This document shows positions 28,487 through 42,407 of a stretch of DNA of 64,000 nucleotides, one piece after another. How positions within the stretch are numbered: the first letter of the stretch is position 1; each line of letters begins with the position of its first letter. The notes under the pieces were generated by a model. That model saw only the letters and a program-made list of their open reading frames with translations, searched no databases and was not told the DNA's origin. Made by a program: the position numbers and the translations under genes. The stretch is from Paraphaeosphaeria minitans (Eukaryota; Ascomycota; Dothideomycetes; Pleosporales; Didymosphaeriaceae): positions 1,736,001 to 1,800,000 of the forward strand of contig WJXW01000002.1 in the NCBI GenBank assembly GCA_015832175.1, given 5' to 3'.

Positions 28487-29255
28487 ATGTCCTCGACGAA
28501 CGCGATGTCCGAACAAGCGGTGCACGATGAGATACAAAGCAATGCGAATCAACTGAAACAACTGTACAAAGAATCGCCACTTTCTACTACAATGCCCTAT
28601 ATTCTGCCTCTGTTCGACGATTTTCACGACCGACTAGCACACGGGCGAGGCCTCCACCTCGATATGTGGAGATACCTATTCGAAGTTCTCGTTCAGCCAC
28701 GTTTTCAAAACGTCATTTTCTGGCGCGACTCCCACCAGCCCCACCAGCTGGCTGACGGACAAAAGTCCTACCGCCTCAAGTCACAGCGTACTGGTCGCGA
28801 GGGGGGAAAGTCTTGCTGGACTATTCAAGAGTTTGAGGGAGGCAGCTTCACTGTCAAGGAATACAGGTTACGGACCACATATGGCGATGCGTTGGATCAG
28901 GTTGAGGAGACGCTCAAAGGTATTCCGACATGGAAGATGCAAGTTAATGTACACCAGGTGAGTCTGCGTTACTGTGCCATGACATACGTAAGAATGCCCG
29001 TAAAGACGCAGGGTTGACCCTGAATAGGAAACACCCCTCAATTTTCCAGACCGGGTGCCTTTTGAGGACGCTATCGTCTTCGATATGTTGTTAGATCTGG
29101 TCACAAACAATTTCGAGCCGCACACCAAGATCATCGAAGATGGACCCGGATTACAGCTAGAGATACTGCAGCTACTCGAGAAGGCAAACCAAGAAGCAGT
29201 AGAGGCCGCGGACAGGGCGTCTGGTCCGTCCAACCCCATCATCGAAAAATTGTGA
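28487..29255 (+). CDS. Hypothetical fungal protein
   Basis: Two exons, 28487-28957 and 29028-29255, giving 232 residues. The intron has GTGAGT and AATAG ends and keeps phase, joining VNVHQ to ETPLNFPDR. The protein is hydrophilic and has a central part with many aromatic residues (MWRYLFEVLVQPRFQNVIFWR) and an acidic helical tail (LQLEILQLLEKANQEAVEAADR). No signal peptide or membrane segment is visible. The balanced composition and clean intron support a real gene. I do not recognise the family. It is convergent with the peroxidase gene, 279 bases away. Confidence 0.65.
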
Positions 29256-29534
29256 TCGTCCTACTAACGTGCCCCAGGCAAGCGCCGCTTATCGATGCAA
29301 GAGCGATTGGATGGCAAACGCAAGAAGCAGAACTAAGATATGTTGTATTTGGTTCCAGAGAATTGTTTTGAATGACTGACTGAGTAGTAGTACTGAACAG
29401 TTGTACTCAAGTCTACGTCTATCCCGCGAACTAGATTTGCGTGTAAAAAAAATACGAACAAATCTGAATACCTCTTGTTGGTCACCCAAAGCAAGCAGAA
29501 AGAGTGATGGTGCAACGTTCATCGCAGAACCCAA

Positions 29535-30435
29535 TCACTCCAGCCTCCTACCATTCAACCGCACCCTTCTTCGCACTTTGGCACGTCCAGCATACGACTT
29601 CACCACGCCTGAACAGTCGACCAAATCATCGTTGTTGCTCCCCATCAGACTAAGCTTCTCCATCGCGGGAATGAACGCATCCTTGAAGCTCTCTTGCGTC
29701 TTGCCTACAGTCCTCCACTGTTCCCCGGTTTCTCCAGCTTGCGCTAGAAACGTATCAGCAGCCACCGGATGCGGTGCGGAATTGCTCGATATCTCCGAAT
29801 AGAATTGGTGACCCCATTCGCCGGCTGCGTTATCCATGTCCGTGCCGTCGAGCTGGCGGCCGATCGTGTGCGCACCAGTCAAGGCGACCAGCTCAGTCTT
29901 CGATAAGTTACGCTGCGCAAAAAGATCCACCATGGTTCTGGCGTCTGTCGTTGCGTTGGGCATCATTCCCAGAGCAGTTGGGAAAAAAGAATCCCGACGG
30001 CCAGAGTAGAATGAGATCACGGGGCCACCGCTGCATGATGCGAGTCCGATGGCTGATTCAATATGGTCAGCAATCGATCCGTATGAGAAAGAGATCCGGC
30101 TTACCTGCAGCAAACTGAATGATATCGGCCGTGCCAACACCGTACTCATCTGCTTTTTCGCCGAGCGTTCCACATATGCGTACCATCTGTGTGTTCTCTA
30201 CGCGTTCCGTACACTCCTTTGCGTTGATGATGGAGCCGTCACATGAACCTGGGAAACAGTCATGAAAGGCGAGGCGTATGGCAGCTCGAGCTGCGTCGGA
30301 ACATGTTCCATTTTCGATGAAGAACCCCCCGAAATCGTAGGCTAGGTCCCACCACTCTGGCCAGCACCTTTCGTGTGAGACTGAAAGTGCTGCAAGGCAG
30401 CTTGCCGTTAGAATGTACGAAATGAACTGGCGCAT
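29535..30435 (-). CDS. Secreted class II (fungal) heme peroxidase
   Basis: Two exons, 30105-30435 and 29535-30052, giving 282 residues. A signal peptide (MRQFISYILTASCLAALS) starts the protein. The distal heme side has the Arg and His of AAIRLAFHDCFPGSCDGSI; the proximal His is in LVALTGAHTIGRQ. The intron falls in the FAA-AIGLASCSGGP segment. These features place it in the plant/fungal peroxidase superfamily, class II (AA2), which includes lignin and manganese peroxidases. Ascomycete members are mostly uncharacterised, and I could not establish a Mn-binding site or a catalytic Trp. The very basic C-terminus (GRAKVRRRVRLNGRR) is unusual. It lies convergent to the unknown gene at 28487. Confidence 0.88.
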
Positions 30436-31550
30436 ATTAAGGCTTTAAACCCGTCTAGATCAACGATACTATTGCAAGTGCGGACAAATCGAAACAATTG
30501 TATAAGTATAGTGAGAGTGGTAGAATCACGAGGAAATATTGTGTGCAAGAACCAGACCGTGGGCCTACCTGGAAGAGACGCGCGTGACATGTTAACTTAT
30601 ACGACATCGCTTCCTGTGGAGACCCGTTAGCTACTCCGTGAATAACCCACTCCATCTTGGGTGAATGATGTGGCGCAAGACCGACGATGTGGCGGGCATG
30701 TCAAGATTCACAGAATGTCCAACCGAACTCGACCAACCGGCGGACCATGTGGGCACAGTGCCAAACCAGCCCCTCCACGCTATTGAGACCAAGACGCATC
30801 GGGCATTTCCGCACAGCGGGAGATTGCAAGGTTCTGTGGACGTGGTGAGGGTGTCTTTAGTAGTGGTTAATGCTTCAGAGCTGGCGACTTAAACCCTCAA
30901 GTTGACAACGTCAGGTCCGTGTGCGGCATGGCAATCGAGGTAATGAGGATAACCCGCTAAATAGCAGCCACTAATACGACACTTGGACCGACGGGACATG
31001 CCCAAATATTCGAATCCGGATACTACATTCTGTAGCTACGGGCTGGCGAAGTCTGTGAGTCGAACGGTTGCTGTCACTCTGTTCACGGGTGAGATTCGTA
31101 GGCTGGCAAGCGTACCATCCTAGGAGTGCGCCATTTCCGCACCAGCCCCCAGAGGGCGACCCGTAGCCACGTACTCCTGAGGTGTAACGGCTGCTGAAGC
31201 AATCAAAGATCATACGCATGGCTCAGGCTATGTTGGAAAAGGCATACGGTGCCATCGGAACGCACTGGTTCTTCATCGCAAGAAGTGTCCGCGCCAGCGA
31301 AATGGAAGGGTTTTTCTTGTAAGCTGTATTGCGTAGATGTGGTTGGACTTGATGATGGGATGGCCAGTCGTGATGTCAAGGAAAGAGGTTGTGGCCGGTA
31401 CCTGGACGAGTCGGCTGGGAGCCACTACTCCACATCAATCCTAGCGCTTTATCCCGCTCCGGCTAGAGTTCGTTCCACAAGCTCCCACCACAAACTGACG
31501 GCCTTGGGTCTGGGGTCACCAGCCACGGAACTTTCATCAAGTCACATGCC
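30436..31550. other. Intergenic, divergent peroxidase and helicase promoters
   Basis: About 1.1 kb between divergent starts. The N-terminal exon of the helicase could extend into its right end, because family members usually have 20-40 extra residues there, but no convincing exon was found. No repeat was seen. Confidence 0.45.
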
Positions 31551-34050
<2,500 letters not shown>

Positions 34051-34163
34051 ATGCGTGGAGTGGAAAATCATCATTGGGCATTGCGCTGTCGTTATACCAG
34101 TCCCAGCCAAACGCCTCAAATGACCCTAGCCCTGACCCGACCGCGAGAATGAAGCACAGAGCC

Positions 34164-34983
34164 CTACTTCAGTGCCTCTACAAATAGCTCTCGCATACCT
34201 TTCAAGAACGCTGCAAGGTCCCTCGTCTCGTTAAGGCGCTCTAAGACGCGGTCGATCTCCTCCCTTTCTACTGTTGGCCTCACGTCTCCGACCTTGTATT
34301 CCCGCTCACTAGTATCCAGCTCAAACCAGGCCTCCCGGTCCCATTCACGCTCACATACATTCGTATACACGAACTTCAAACTGTCTTCCTTGCCCAGTCC
34401 CTCTATCCTTAGACCCATGTAGCTCTCCCAAAACTCCAGTTCGGGCTCGTTGTACCGGCTCTGGCCATCGAGATAGCGGCGGTGCTTGAGTTGGGCGTCG
34501 CGCCGTGCAGAGATAGACTTTTGAACTTCGGCTATCTGAGCGCGCAGGGCGTCACGGTGGGTCATTCGCTCGTCCCGCTGCGTAGTCAGGGTGCTGATGG
34601 CGGCGTGCATCTCGGACGTCTCGGCGGATTCTTTGGCGAGGTTCTGCGAGTGCTGCGTTTGCTTGAGGGCGAGAATCTCAATATCGCGCTTCTTCATGCG
34701 CTGATCCTCTGTATTATTGTAACTAAGTGTTGTCCGGAGCGGGTCGAGGTGGGATGAGCGTACCTTGGATCTCTGCAACGTTCATGCGGAACTGGTTGCG
34801 CTCCTCCAACACTCGTCGCCGTCCCTTTTCGATAAAATCGTCGAAACGCGCAGTGAACTGGTTCATGCGACTGCGTAAATCCTCAAATCCGAAGTTGATG
34901 GAAGGTAACTGGTCGGCCATAGACGGCGCATCGTGCGACGACGCACGCATGCTGGCGCTGAGCGAAGGCTCGAAGGTAGTCAT
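34164..34983 (-). CDS. SPC25: Kinetochore protein Spc25 (NDC80 complex)
   Basis: Two exons, 34764-34983 and 34164-34708, giving 254 residues. Spc25 pairs with Spc24 and anchors the NDC80 complex at kinetochores. The N-terminal half is a long coiled coil (about 35-150, rich in Glu/Arg/Gln). The C-terminal globular domain shows LGLRIEGLGKEDSLKFVYTN-like spacing (MGLRIEGLGKED...LKFVYTNVCERE) and ends in LNETRDLAAFLKGMRELFVEALK, the family's signature end. An ATG 18 bases upstream (35001) would add MTAVYT. It is convergent with the helicase (113 bases) and divergent from RRN6. Confidence 0.9.
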
Positions 34984-35330
34984 AGTGTAGACAGCTGTCA
35001 TTGAATTTGCAACGAAGGATCATGTAGCAGACTGCCTCTCGCGCAAGTGATATGTGACGTGGTCGTCGATGGGTGTGTTTCTGTTTTGAAGCGTTGCACA
35101 GTAAACAATGGGAACTTGGTTAGCGCCATTGATATCGATAAGAGCGAGCACGTGACTCCGCGTTTTTCCGCGAAAATCATGCTCGGCTTCACTGGACGCG
35201 CCCAGACGGACAGCTCCCGCATTCACCTGCGCGACGACATATGTTTGATGAGAGCGGGACGGGGCTCACTGCCTAACAATGCTTCGATCTCTCGCGCCCC
35301 AATACAACATACTACTGCTCCTTAAGCCAA
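34984..35330. promoter_or_regulatory. Divergent SPC25 / RRN6 upstream region
   Basis: These 347 bases separate two divergent housekeeping starts and should carry both promoters. A GATATCGATA-type palindromic core occurs near 35131-35138. No further feature was recognised. Confidence 0.4.
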
Positions 35331-38311
35331 ATGACTGACGACTCGCCGAACGACCTGAACACCGGTCACTTTGGGATACCTGCCTACAATCTAGAGACCA
35401 GTCGCTGGGCTTTTGTCCGGACCTCTACTGGCGCATGCTTCCGACAGCTTGACCCGTGGAAGGTTGTTGTGCCTCCTGCAATACGTTTTCCCGCGCCTCG
35501 CAACCCACGAACTCTGCGGGACGCCCGAAAAGCAACCAAGAGCCTCGCCCGCGACTTCCCCGAGCTCGTCCCAGCGTCCGAGCATGCGTCGGAACTCGAG
35601 CCAGTCTCTGCTGCTGCGACCGCCTCTATCAATGCCCATGATGCCACCGTCGGGCAGCTGATGTCTTTCGGGACTATGACACCACTGAGCAATCGAGCTC
35701 ATCTCGCAAAACGCGCTGTCGCACTGCCCGCAGGCGAAGGCGGGAACATACTTCGGTTACAGTTACTTTCCAAGGAAAAACGGGGATGGGGCTCGGGCGC
35801 AATTAGCGATTCGCTTTGCTATTTGGACTGTCTCTCTTGGAAAGGTGACCGTGGGTTCTGGAGCCAGGACGCAACGGCCATACAACAAGTCTGCTTCGCT
35901 CAGCCGGAGAGGTCAGGCTCTTTTCTTGCGGTACGGCTGCCACAACGGGTTGCCCTTTTTCGTCCGACTTACCGCCATCGTCCTGCTGCTGTCAAATCTC
36001 GTCTATATGACCTCCCACCGTCGGCCATAGACTGTCGTCCTTTCCACTCCGTCTGTATCAAGGAGACTGGCAACATACCTCATGCCGATGTGGCATTCAA
36101 TCCTCATTACCAACGTCAGTTTGCGATCGTTGACCAAAATTCAAGCTGGTCTGTGTGGGATATTGATGGCACCCAACGTAACTATATTGTAACGTGTGCG
36201 GCCTCCGGGATTATGCTTGCTGTAGAAGACGGCGACAAGGACCAAGAGGAAGACTTGGAGCCTCGGAGAGAAGACGGTTGGGCCCGCATCATGTGGGTTG
36301 GCGATGCCAACACCGTCCTGGTGTGTAATCGCAAACGAATGGAGCTCATCGACCTTAAACAACCTACGCGTTCCCTTAGTATACCACAAGTAATACACTG
36401 GCCTCCCACTAAGAGTCAATCCCTGTCGTGGATCCTGGATGTCAAAAGACACCCATTGCTGGACGAGAAACAATTCTTTGTACTCACTTCTACTCGCCTG
36501 TATCTGTTCGCGGTCATATCTGACGAATCGCGCGGCAGCCCTAGCGATCTTGATGCTGCCATTGTGCTATCGTGGACGCACTTCAGAGGGACGGAAGATG
36601 TTACGTTGCAGCTTCATACACAGTCGATATCAGACGAAGGTATGTGCATTCCCACCTGGTCTCGTACACATATTCACACTCTATAGAAGCTGTGGTCTTT
36701 ATTCATTCGCGCTTGAACACGTTGATAACAGTCTACCGTTTGGTGGACCAAACGTCTCTTGGGGCCCCGTATCGCACTTTTGGGCCAACCATGCTTCGCC
36801 TCGATAATTTCGACGATGCGCAAATTTCTAAGCTCTTCATTGACCTTAATTTAGCTCGTGTTGACTTGAAAGATATATTGGGAGACTCCCGGGGAGTGGG
36901 TGACGATTACATGGATCGTGGAATCCACTTCTACCAGCTTTCCGCTGTCTTCGATGACTTTAGCGTGGCCCAGACTATGCTGTGCAGTTTGGGGCATGAT
37001 TCGAGTGACGGCACCCTCGAAGACGTGGAATCTACGTCTTGGGCCACTGTGGTCAGACCGGTTGTCGTCCGTTCGAAAAATGTCATCGACAGTGACGAAG
37101 ACGATTTCGTTGAGCCAGATGATCCTACCCGTTCGGATGAGCCGCATCTGAAACATGAATTTCAGCAGTTGAAGCAATACAAGAAGGACGCTTATTCATC
37201 CCGAGACGTCTTCAACTTCACTGACATGTACGAGAACATCGGCTCGCATAACCCCTTTCCACTGCCGCGTGCATTGTCCGAGAGTATCGATGTCGTAAGC
37301 TTGATGGAAGAGGTCAAATGGCGACTTGAGAGAGAGGAGAACGTCGAGCCTTTCACGCTGGGGACACTGCAAGAATATGCTGAGGCAACTGTGACTGTTG
37401 AAGACATCGAAGATGCCTCTACAAAGCTGCAGGGGTTGCTTTCTACAAAACAGTATGTGTCTTCTTTGGAGCCCCAGATGATTGCATCGGATTTGGTCCT
37501 CGGCTTGGGCGATCAAGGAGCTCAGGCTTCTTCACTGTCGTCTGTTTACGACCTGGTCCTCCAAAATTGGCTCGCATCTTTGCCTGGGGCTATCCCCGCC
37601 CGCATTCGACAAAGCAAAGAGCGCTCGGTCCGTCGTCTCGCAGCTGGACTACTACTGGCTAGCACGCGAATCCGTCATTCAATCGATCAAAGAAATCGTC
37701 CAGCCTACCACCCCAGCTCCAATCAGCACGTCGCTGTTGAACGCTCGTCCCCTCCGCATCCATCCTCTCAGGTAGATTGGCGCTTCCAATCTTCGCAACC
37801 TGGCGATCCTATCAGCTCTGACACCCCACGGACCTTGAACACTGCCCCCAGCGGCTCACTGTATCGCCTAAGCAAGCACCTCTACATGAACAATGTCACG
37901 CCTCCGGAGGTACCAGCAAGCATCAACCAAGTCCTCTCCCATTGGCAGCTTCAGGCCGATCCTTTCACATACGACTGGGAAGGCACCGAACGAGCCTTTG
38001 CAGAGGAGATCGAACTGGAGCAAGAAGGTATGCCAAAGAAACGCGAGAGAGCTCGCCGAAAGAAAGAACGGCAAGCAAAGAGGCAGAGAAGAGAAAATGA
38101 ACTGTTCACGGGCAGAGTTGAGACGGGCAGAACAGAAAGTCAGCCGCAGCTCCTGAGAAGTTCACCTGGCCCGGCTGCCCCAGCAGTTAGTAGCCAACCT
38201 GCGCCAAGTCAGAGTCAGTTGTTTGTTGTGCAAAGTCAGGTTGAGCCGGGCAAGCATGGTGGAAGACCAATGAAAAAAAAGAAAATCAAGAGTAGAATGG
38301 GTGGATTCTGA
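35331..38311 (+). CDS. RRN6: RNA polymerase I core factor subunit Rrn6-like
   Basis: Two exons, 35331-36639 and 36687-38311, giving 977 residues. Rrn6 is part of the core factor that recruits RNA polymerase I to rDNA promoters in the nucleolus. The N-terminal half reads like a beta-propeller (VAFNPHYQRQFAIVDQNSSWSVWDIDG, WARIMWVGDANTVLVCNRKR, FVLTSTRLYLFAV). A helical, acidic middle follows, then a Ser/Pro/Gln-rich region and a strongly basic end (GGRPMKKKKIKSRMGGF) typical of this family. The single 47-nt intron is in frame and lies in SISDE-AVVFIHS. Length agrees with filamentous-fungal members. The identity rests on pattern recall and is not proven by a search. Confidence 0.85.
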
Positions 38312-38651
38312 GAAGTCGCGACTCGAGACTTATCTGTGCTCTACTTAACGGCTTTCAGATTTGAGCGCAAATTTTGCCGTCCTCGCCTTGCTAGGCGTGC
38401 ATTGTACAATGTCAAGGTCCATCGTCTTTGACACGTCTAAAAAGCTTGCAGTGCCCAGTGCTATATTGGCACAATGCCAGGAACAGAATAAAATCAATAA
38501 CCTTCACCTAAACTATCACCAGATCAAATCCTTTTGCCTGCTGACCTTTGAGGCTGCTGAATGCACCATGTGTTTTCCAGCTCCCCTACACACAAAACCA
38601 ACCGGGCAGCCGAGCTTCTGTCAACCTTCAACTGTCTTACAGTCCGAACCT
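38312..38651. other. Spacer with possible upstream codons
   Basis: The downstream reading frame is open through most of this stretch and contains an ATG at 38409 (MSRSIVFDTSKK). The codons here do not look like the following coiled-coil protein, so I treat it as leader. A longer N-terminus is possible. Confidence 0.4.
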
Positions 38652-39350
38652 ATGACCGACACGCAAGCACAGGAAATCCTGCGGTCAGAATACGCAGCCA
38701 TACAGGATGGTCTGGCCCTTTTAGACCAGCGCCTCGATAAGGTACAAAACGGTTTACAGCGCAGGCACAGCGACCTGCGTGTCGCGCTCCAAAAAGACAC
38801 CGAATTGACATTAGACAGCATCTCCACAGGAGTAGACCTCAGCCTCGCCAACTTCCGCATCCAAGACCTGCTCCATCTTAACTCTAAACTAGAAACTGAG
38901 AACCTGCAGCTGGCCGCTTCAGCCACGTTTTCCCACGAGCGACGTGCCGCCCTCAAGTCTCGCGCCGACGCCCGAGCCACCGAGAATGCGCGCCTCCTGC
39001 GCTCCCGAGCCATCCTTCGCGAGACTCTACGGCTCGTCACGGAGGAGATGGACGACGCGCTAGTGCAGGTATCTGCGCTGAAATTTCGGATTGGCAAGAG
39101 CGAACGCGATTATGTGTACGGGGTCAATCGGCTGAGACGGAGGGTAAGGGAGAGGGACGCGGTTGTAGAGGGTTTGCGGGTGCAACTCGAAGAGTATGAG
39201 TGGATGATGGAAGAGATGAAGAAGGAGAATGCAAATTTGCGGGAGGGGCTGAGGAGGGAGCGGAAGAAGGTGGAGAGCGCGCGGGGGAGTGAGATGGTCA
39301 AGAGTGTGAAAGCGGGGAGCAGGGAGCTTTGGCGGGCGTATTGGGTATGA
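38652..39350 (+). CDS. Hypothetical coiled-coil protein
   Basis: A 232-residue single-exon frame starting MTDTQAQEILRSEYAAIQ. Nearly the whole protein is helical and charged, with heptad-like spacing in about residues 5-60 and 150-215 (RLRRRVRERDAVVEGLRVQ, EEYEWMMEEMKKENANLRE). No membrane segment or enzyme motif is visible. Such proteins often act in cytoskeletal or kinetochore assemblies, but I do not assign one. It follows RRN6 on the same strand by 340 bases and is convergent with the next gene. Confidence 0.65.
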   Translation: MTDTQAQEILRSEYAAIQDGLALLDQRLDKVQNGLQRRHSDLRVALQKDTELTLDSISTGVDLSLANFRIQDLLHLNSKLETENLQLAASATFSHERRAALKSRADARATENARLLRSRAILRETLRLVTEEMDDALVQVSALKFRIGKSERDYVYGVNRLRRRVRERDAVVEGLRVQLEEYEWMMEEMKKENANLREGLRRERKKVESARGSEMVKSVKAGSRELWRAYWV

Positions 39351-39558
39351 AATATTTTATGTCAAGCTGGTGCCACATGGGCCTACGGTAATTTCTAATA
39401 CAGCGGGACATCATGTCATCGCTGATCATATAGAATAGGCTGAAAGACGTTACTTTCGTACGACCAACGAACGATGCCTCTTCTGAGACCTAAAAAGACC
39501 TGACTCTGAATTGGCTCCAGGAATTAAAAGTACACAAGTCTTGCACCCCTACGGTGTC

Positions 39559-40389
39559 TCAGCACTTGTCACTTCCACAGCACGCTGACGCAGCCCCAAA
39601 AAAGCCTCCGGCAAGTGGGTTAATCGCTCCCCCTATATCCGCTAAAAGATCCTCGGCTAAGCAATCATCTACATTCTTATTGTCAGCATTACACGTCGGC
39701 AAAGCATCCAGCAGCAACTCACCATTCCCTCCATCAGTACTAACTGTGACATCGATCATATCCTTCAAACTCCCTCCCTGAAACCTTGCAATCTTGACAA
39801 AGCTCGGAAACATCCGCATCGGGCACGTCCCAATCTCCTTGCAACCGCCGTTCCTCCAGTGACTGACCTCCGCATCGCACCACTTGCGGTTCTCCGTGCC
39901 AACCGTCTTTTCCGTCGCCGTGGCTTCAAAGGCTTTGATGTAGTTGTCCAGATCAGCCTGCGAGTCGTACTCACCCTTAGCTTTGAGCTCGAGCTTGCGC
40001 TTCTGCGGCTTTGAACGGGCAAGTTTGGAGTCGACCCATGAGACGTCTTTGGTGTACGAGGTGTCTTCTGCGCAGCCGTGAGCGCCGCAGAGTTGCTTGA
40101 TGCCGTCTTTTAATATCGGTCGGAGGGGCTGGTCGCAGCCCCAGCCTATTATTGTTTGACCAAGAGTTATGTACGTCTTCACGGGGTCGCCGCGGGCTTC
40201 ATGGGCGGAGAAGCGCGTAGCATAGTCGGAGCTGCTGGGACCGAGGCCGCGCTTGAAGCGGTGCGAGGTCATGCCGTTCAAAGTGACGGTGTCGCAGTTC
40301 GATGATGGACCGCATCGGACCTCATGACCAGTTGGTGTCGCAATTGCACCGCATGTGAGAAACAGGCAGAAGGAAAGAACACTGAACAT
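39559..40389 (-). CDS. Secreted Cys-containing protein of unknown function
   Basis: A 276-residue frame starting with a signal peptide (MFSVLSFCLFLTCGAIATP). About a dozen cysteines follow, including pairs in CGAHGCAED and a CCGSDKC end that suggest disulfide bonds. A KR near residue 47 (HRFKRGLG) could be a Kex2 site. Near the end, a 54-base stretch has a perfect intron look: GTGAGT donor, TGCTGAC branch and a final TAG. It is a multiple of three with no stop, so removing it joins TDGGN to DDCLAEDLL without changing frame. Both forms are possible. No domain was recognised; effector-like secreted proteins can look like this. Confidence 0.65.
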   Translation of the reverse strand: MFSVLSFCLFLTCGAIATPTGHEVRCGPSSNCDTVTLNGMTSHRFKRGLGPSSSDYATRFSAHEARGDPVKTYITLGQTIIGWGCDQPLRPILKDGIKQLCGAHGCAEDTSYTKDVSWVDSKLARSKPQKRKLELKAKGEYDSQADLDNYIKAFEATATEKTVGTENRKWCDAEVSHWRNGGCKEIGTCPMRMFPSFVKIARFQGGSLKDMIDVTVSTDGGNGELLLDALPTCNADNKNVDDCLAEDLLADIGGAINPLAGGFFGAASACCGSDKC

Positions 40390-40905
40390 GCTGATTATAT
40401 TGTGCTGAGTGAGGCATCTTGTACCTAAGCTTTTATAATACAGATCTGTCATGATTCCAGCCTTTTGTGAGACTGACAGTGAATATTCTCCCTTCCCGGT
40501 ACTTCGTTGATGTAGCAGCTAGCCTCATGGAGTAGATACTCGAGACAGTTATGAAGATGCGTGCTACGCTGACGGCGCGGCAACTGAAAGATGATTAAAG
40601 AGCATTCCCTATTGCTATGTGCTGCCTCTTCGTTGCAGCATTCCTCAAGCTCCATGTCTTGGCAAGACAAAAGGTCGCACCACAGGGTAAAATGGCCTCC
40701 TGAGTACGTTAATATGTTCTGGGGAAGAATGCTATAGGCGAAAGTCAAATTGTCAGTCCTATGATATAGTGCCGGCTCAGACGTCAAAAACCGCCAGCGT
40801 CAGGATTGTTACCCGGCAGCATTTCCCTGCAGAAGTGTGAGCATTATGGTCACCGCGACTCCTACAAGATCAATTAGCATCCAAAGCTTGATATTAACGT
40901 TTTCA
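40390..40905. other. Intergenic, divergent spacer
   Basis: These 516 bases separate the secreted-protein gene from the SDR relic. No gene or repeat was recognised. Confidence 0.5.
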
Positions 40906-42192
40906 TGATGTTTTCTAACGAAGTTGCCGATAACCCAATCCTCAACACGTTTAACGTACAAAGCAAGAACATTGTTATTACAGGAGGTTGCCGCGGCCTC
41001 GGCTTTACTTTCGCGCATACGCTGGCTCCAGTGCGGTAAACGAACAGAACAGGCGTCCGAACAGGGCCCTTGTTCGTACGTTCGGCTCCAATACCACCAT
41101 ACGTACGTTCGAAACGACAAAAAAAGGAGCTTGTTCGGAGCGTACAGCGAACGTTCGGCCGAACAGTGTATACAATGAGGCACTAGGTTTTTTGGGCCTA
41201 GTTCTATCTAAAATAGGACTCGCCTGTCTACGATTGCTCTAGCCTGTCTACAAGAGGACTGGCGTATCTAAAAATGGATCAGTGCATTTTCAAAAGGACT
41301 TAGTGGTGATTTCTATAGATCTACCATATATTTTCATAGGTAGGATATATATATATACCGAACAGCCGAACGAACAGCTCTAAAAGTAAGTTCGTTCGGA
41401 ACTCTGTTCGAGTCAATTTCACTGTGAGTTCGTTCGAGTCAAAACACCAAGAAAAGCTGTTCGGGTCAATTGTTCGGATCGAACGCTCTGTACGTTTACC
41501 ACGCTGGCTGGCTCAATGTTGGTGTCAAAATTGCGGCAATTGACTTTAATGAACAGCCTTCCGTGGACTATCAAGTTAATGTGACTGACTATGAGGCTCT
41601 GAATAAGACCGTCGATAAGACATAAAGAGTTTGGGAGTTACACGGATGCTTAGTGAGAACCATCAGCCAGCTTCGATCCAACCTCCCGGCAATAGCATCC
41701 CTGCGGCTGGTATCATTCGCGATCGCCCATTCTTAGAATACTCAGATACAGAATGGTGAGACACGATCGATGTCAACGTAGGTAGTATTTCATGTAGTAA
41801 ACACCGCGTCACTGATTAAAATGTTAGCTGACAGGCGTTTTTTCACCATCTAACATTGCGCAGCCAAGATGGCTAAAAACAGACCGGTGGTAGTATAGTA
41901 TGTACGTCGTCCACAGCAGGTCATAATTCACTCACCCCGCAAATTGTCGCTGCATTTCCCGTGCATCCAATTTTTCTGTGCAGGTATCGACCGCCGCCTT
42001 CTGATACAAAGCAGGACTATGTGGACCAACATGCTGAAGAGTACAATGGGACAGGATCCGAGCAGGAGGCAATTATTCATGAAGCAGCTAGCTGATCCGG
42101 GAGAGCTTTCGGGCATCATCCAAAACCTGATGATTGAGGCGAGCTTCTACACCACATGACAAGACATTCTGGTCGATGGTGGCGTGGTTTGA
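40906..42192 (+). pseudogene. Short-chain dehydrogenase/reductase relic split by a MITE
   Basis: The fragments follow the order of a classical fungal SDR. The start MMFSNEVADNPILNTFNV leads into KNIVITGGCRGLGFTFAHTLA (NAD(P)-binding Gly motif) at about 40960-41028. After a 478-base insertion come NVGVKIAAIDFNEQPSVDYQ and VNVTDYEALNKTVDKT (about 41517-41620) and then a stop. AGIIRDRPFLEYSDTEW follows near 41700-41758, and the tail LADPGELSGIIQNLMIEAS...QDILVDGGVV reaches 42192. The tail contains a TGA where the family has Gly. Several frameshifts and stops separate the pieces and the catalytic Tyr-Lys part is not recognisable, so the gene is dead. It probably belonged with the transporter and monooxygenase next door. 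Confidence 0.82.
41029..41506. mobile_element. Non-autonomous hAT-like MITE, 478 bp
   Basis: The element begins CAGTGCGGTAAACG and ends CGTTTACCACGCTG, imperfect terminal inverted repeats of about 20 bases. It is flanked by a perfect 8-bp direct repeat GCTGGCTC at 41021-41028 and 41507-41514. CAGNG ends plus an 8-bp duplication are the hAT hallmarks. The interior is full of GTTCGG/CCGAAC-type motifs in both directions near both ends and has no coding capacity. It interrupts the SDR relic. Confidence 0.9.
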
Positions 42193-42407
42193 GAATCGCT
42201 GTACAGACTGATCACTGCGAAATTTGCAAGGAAGCATATGAGGGTAATCCCACGACACAACAGTGGAATTGATGAAGATCAGCTATTTGTACTGTTCAGT
42301 CTCCTTGGTGGGGTGCGCCCCTAGTGGTACTTGTTCCTGTCTGCATATTCTGTATTCTCGAGATAAACCTCAATCTGACAGAAGAATTAGCCGTCGTAAC
42401 CGCACCC

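Noticed and set aside
40906..42192. SDR as a working gene after removal of the MITE
   Set aside because: Removing the insertion and one repeat copy still leaves a frameshift at the junction, later stops and a missing catalytic Tyr-Lys segment.
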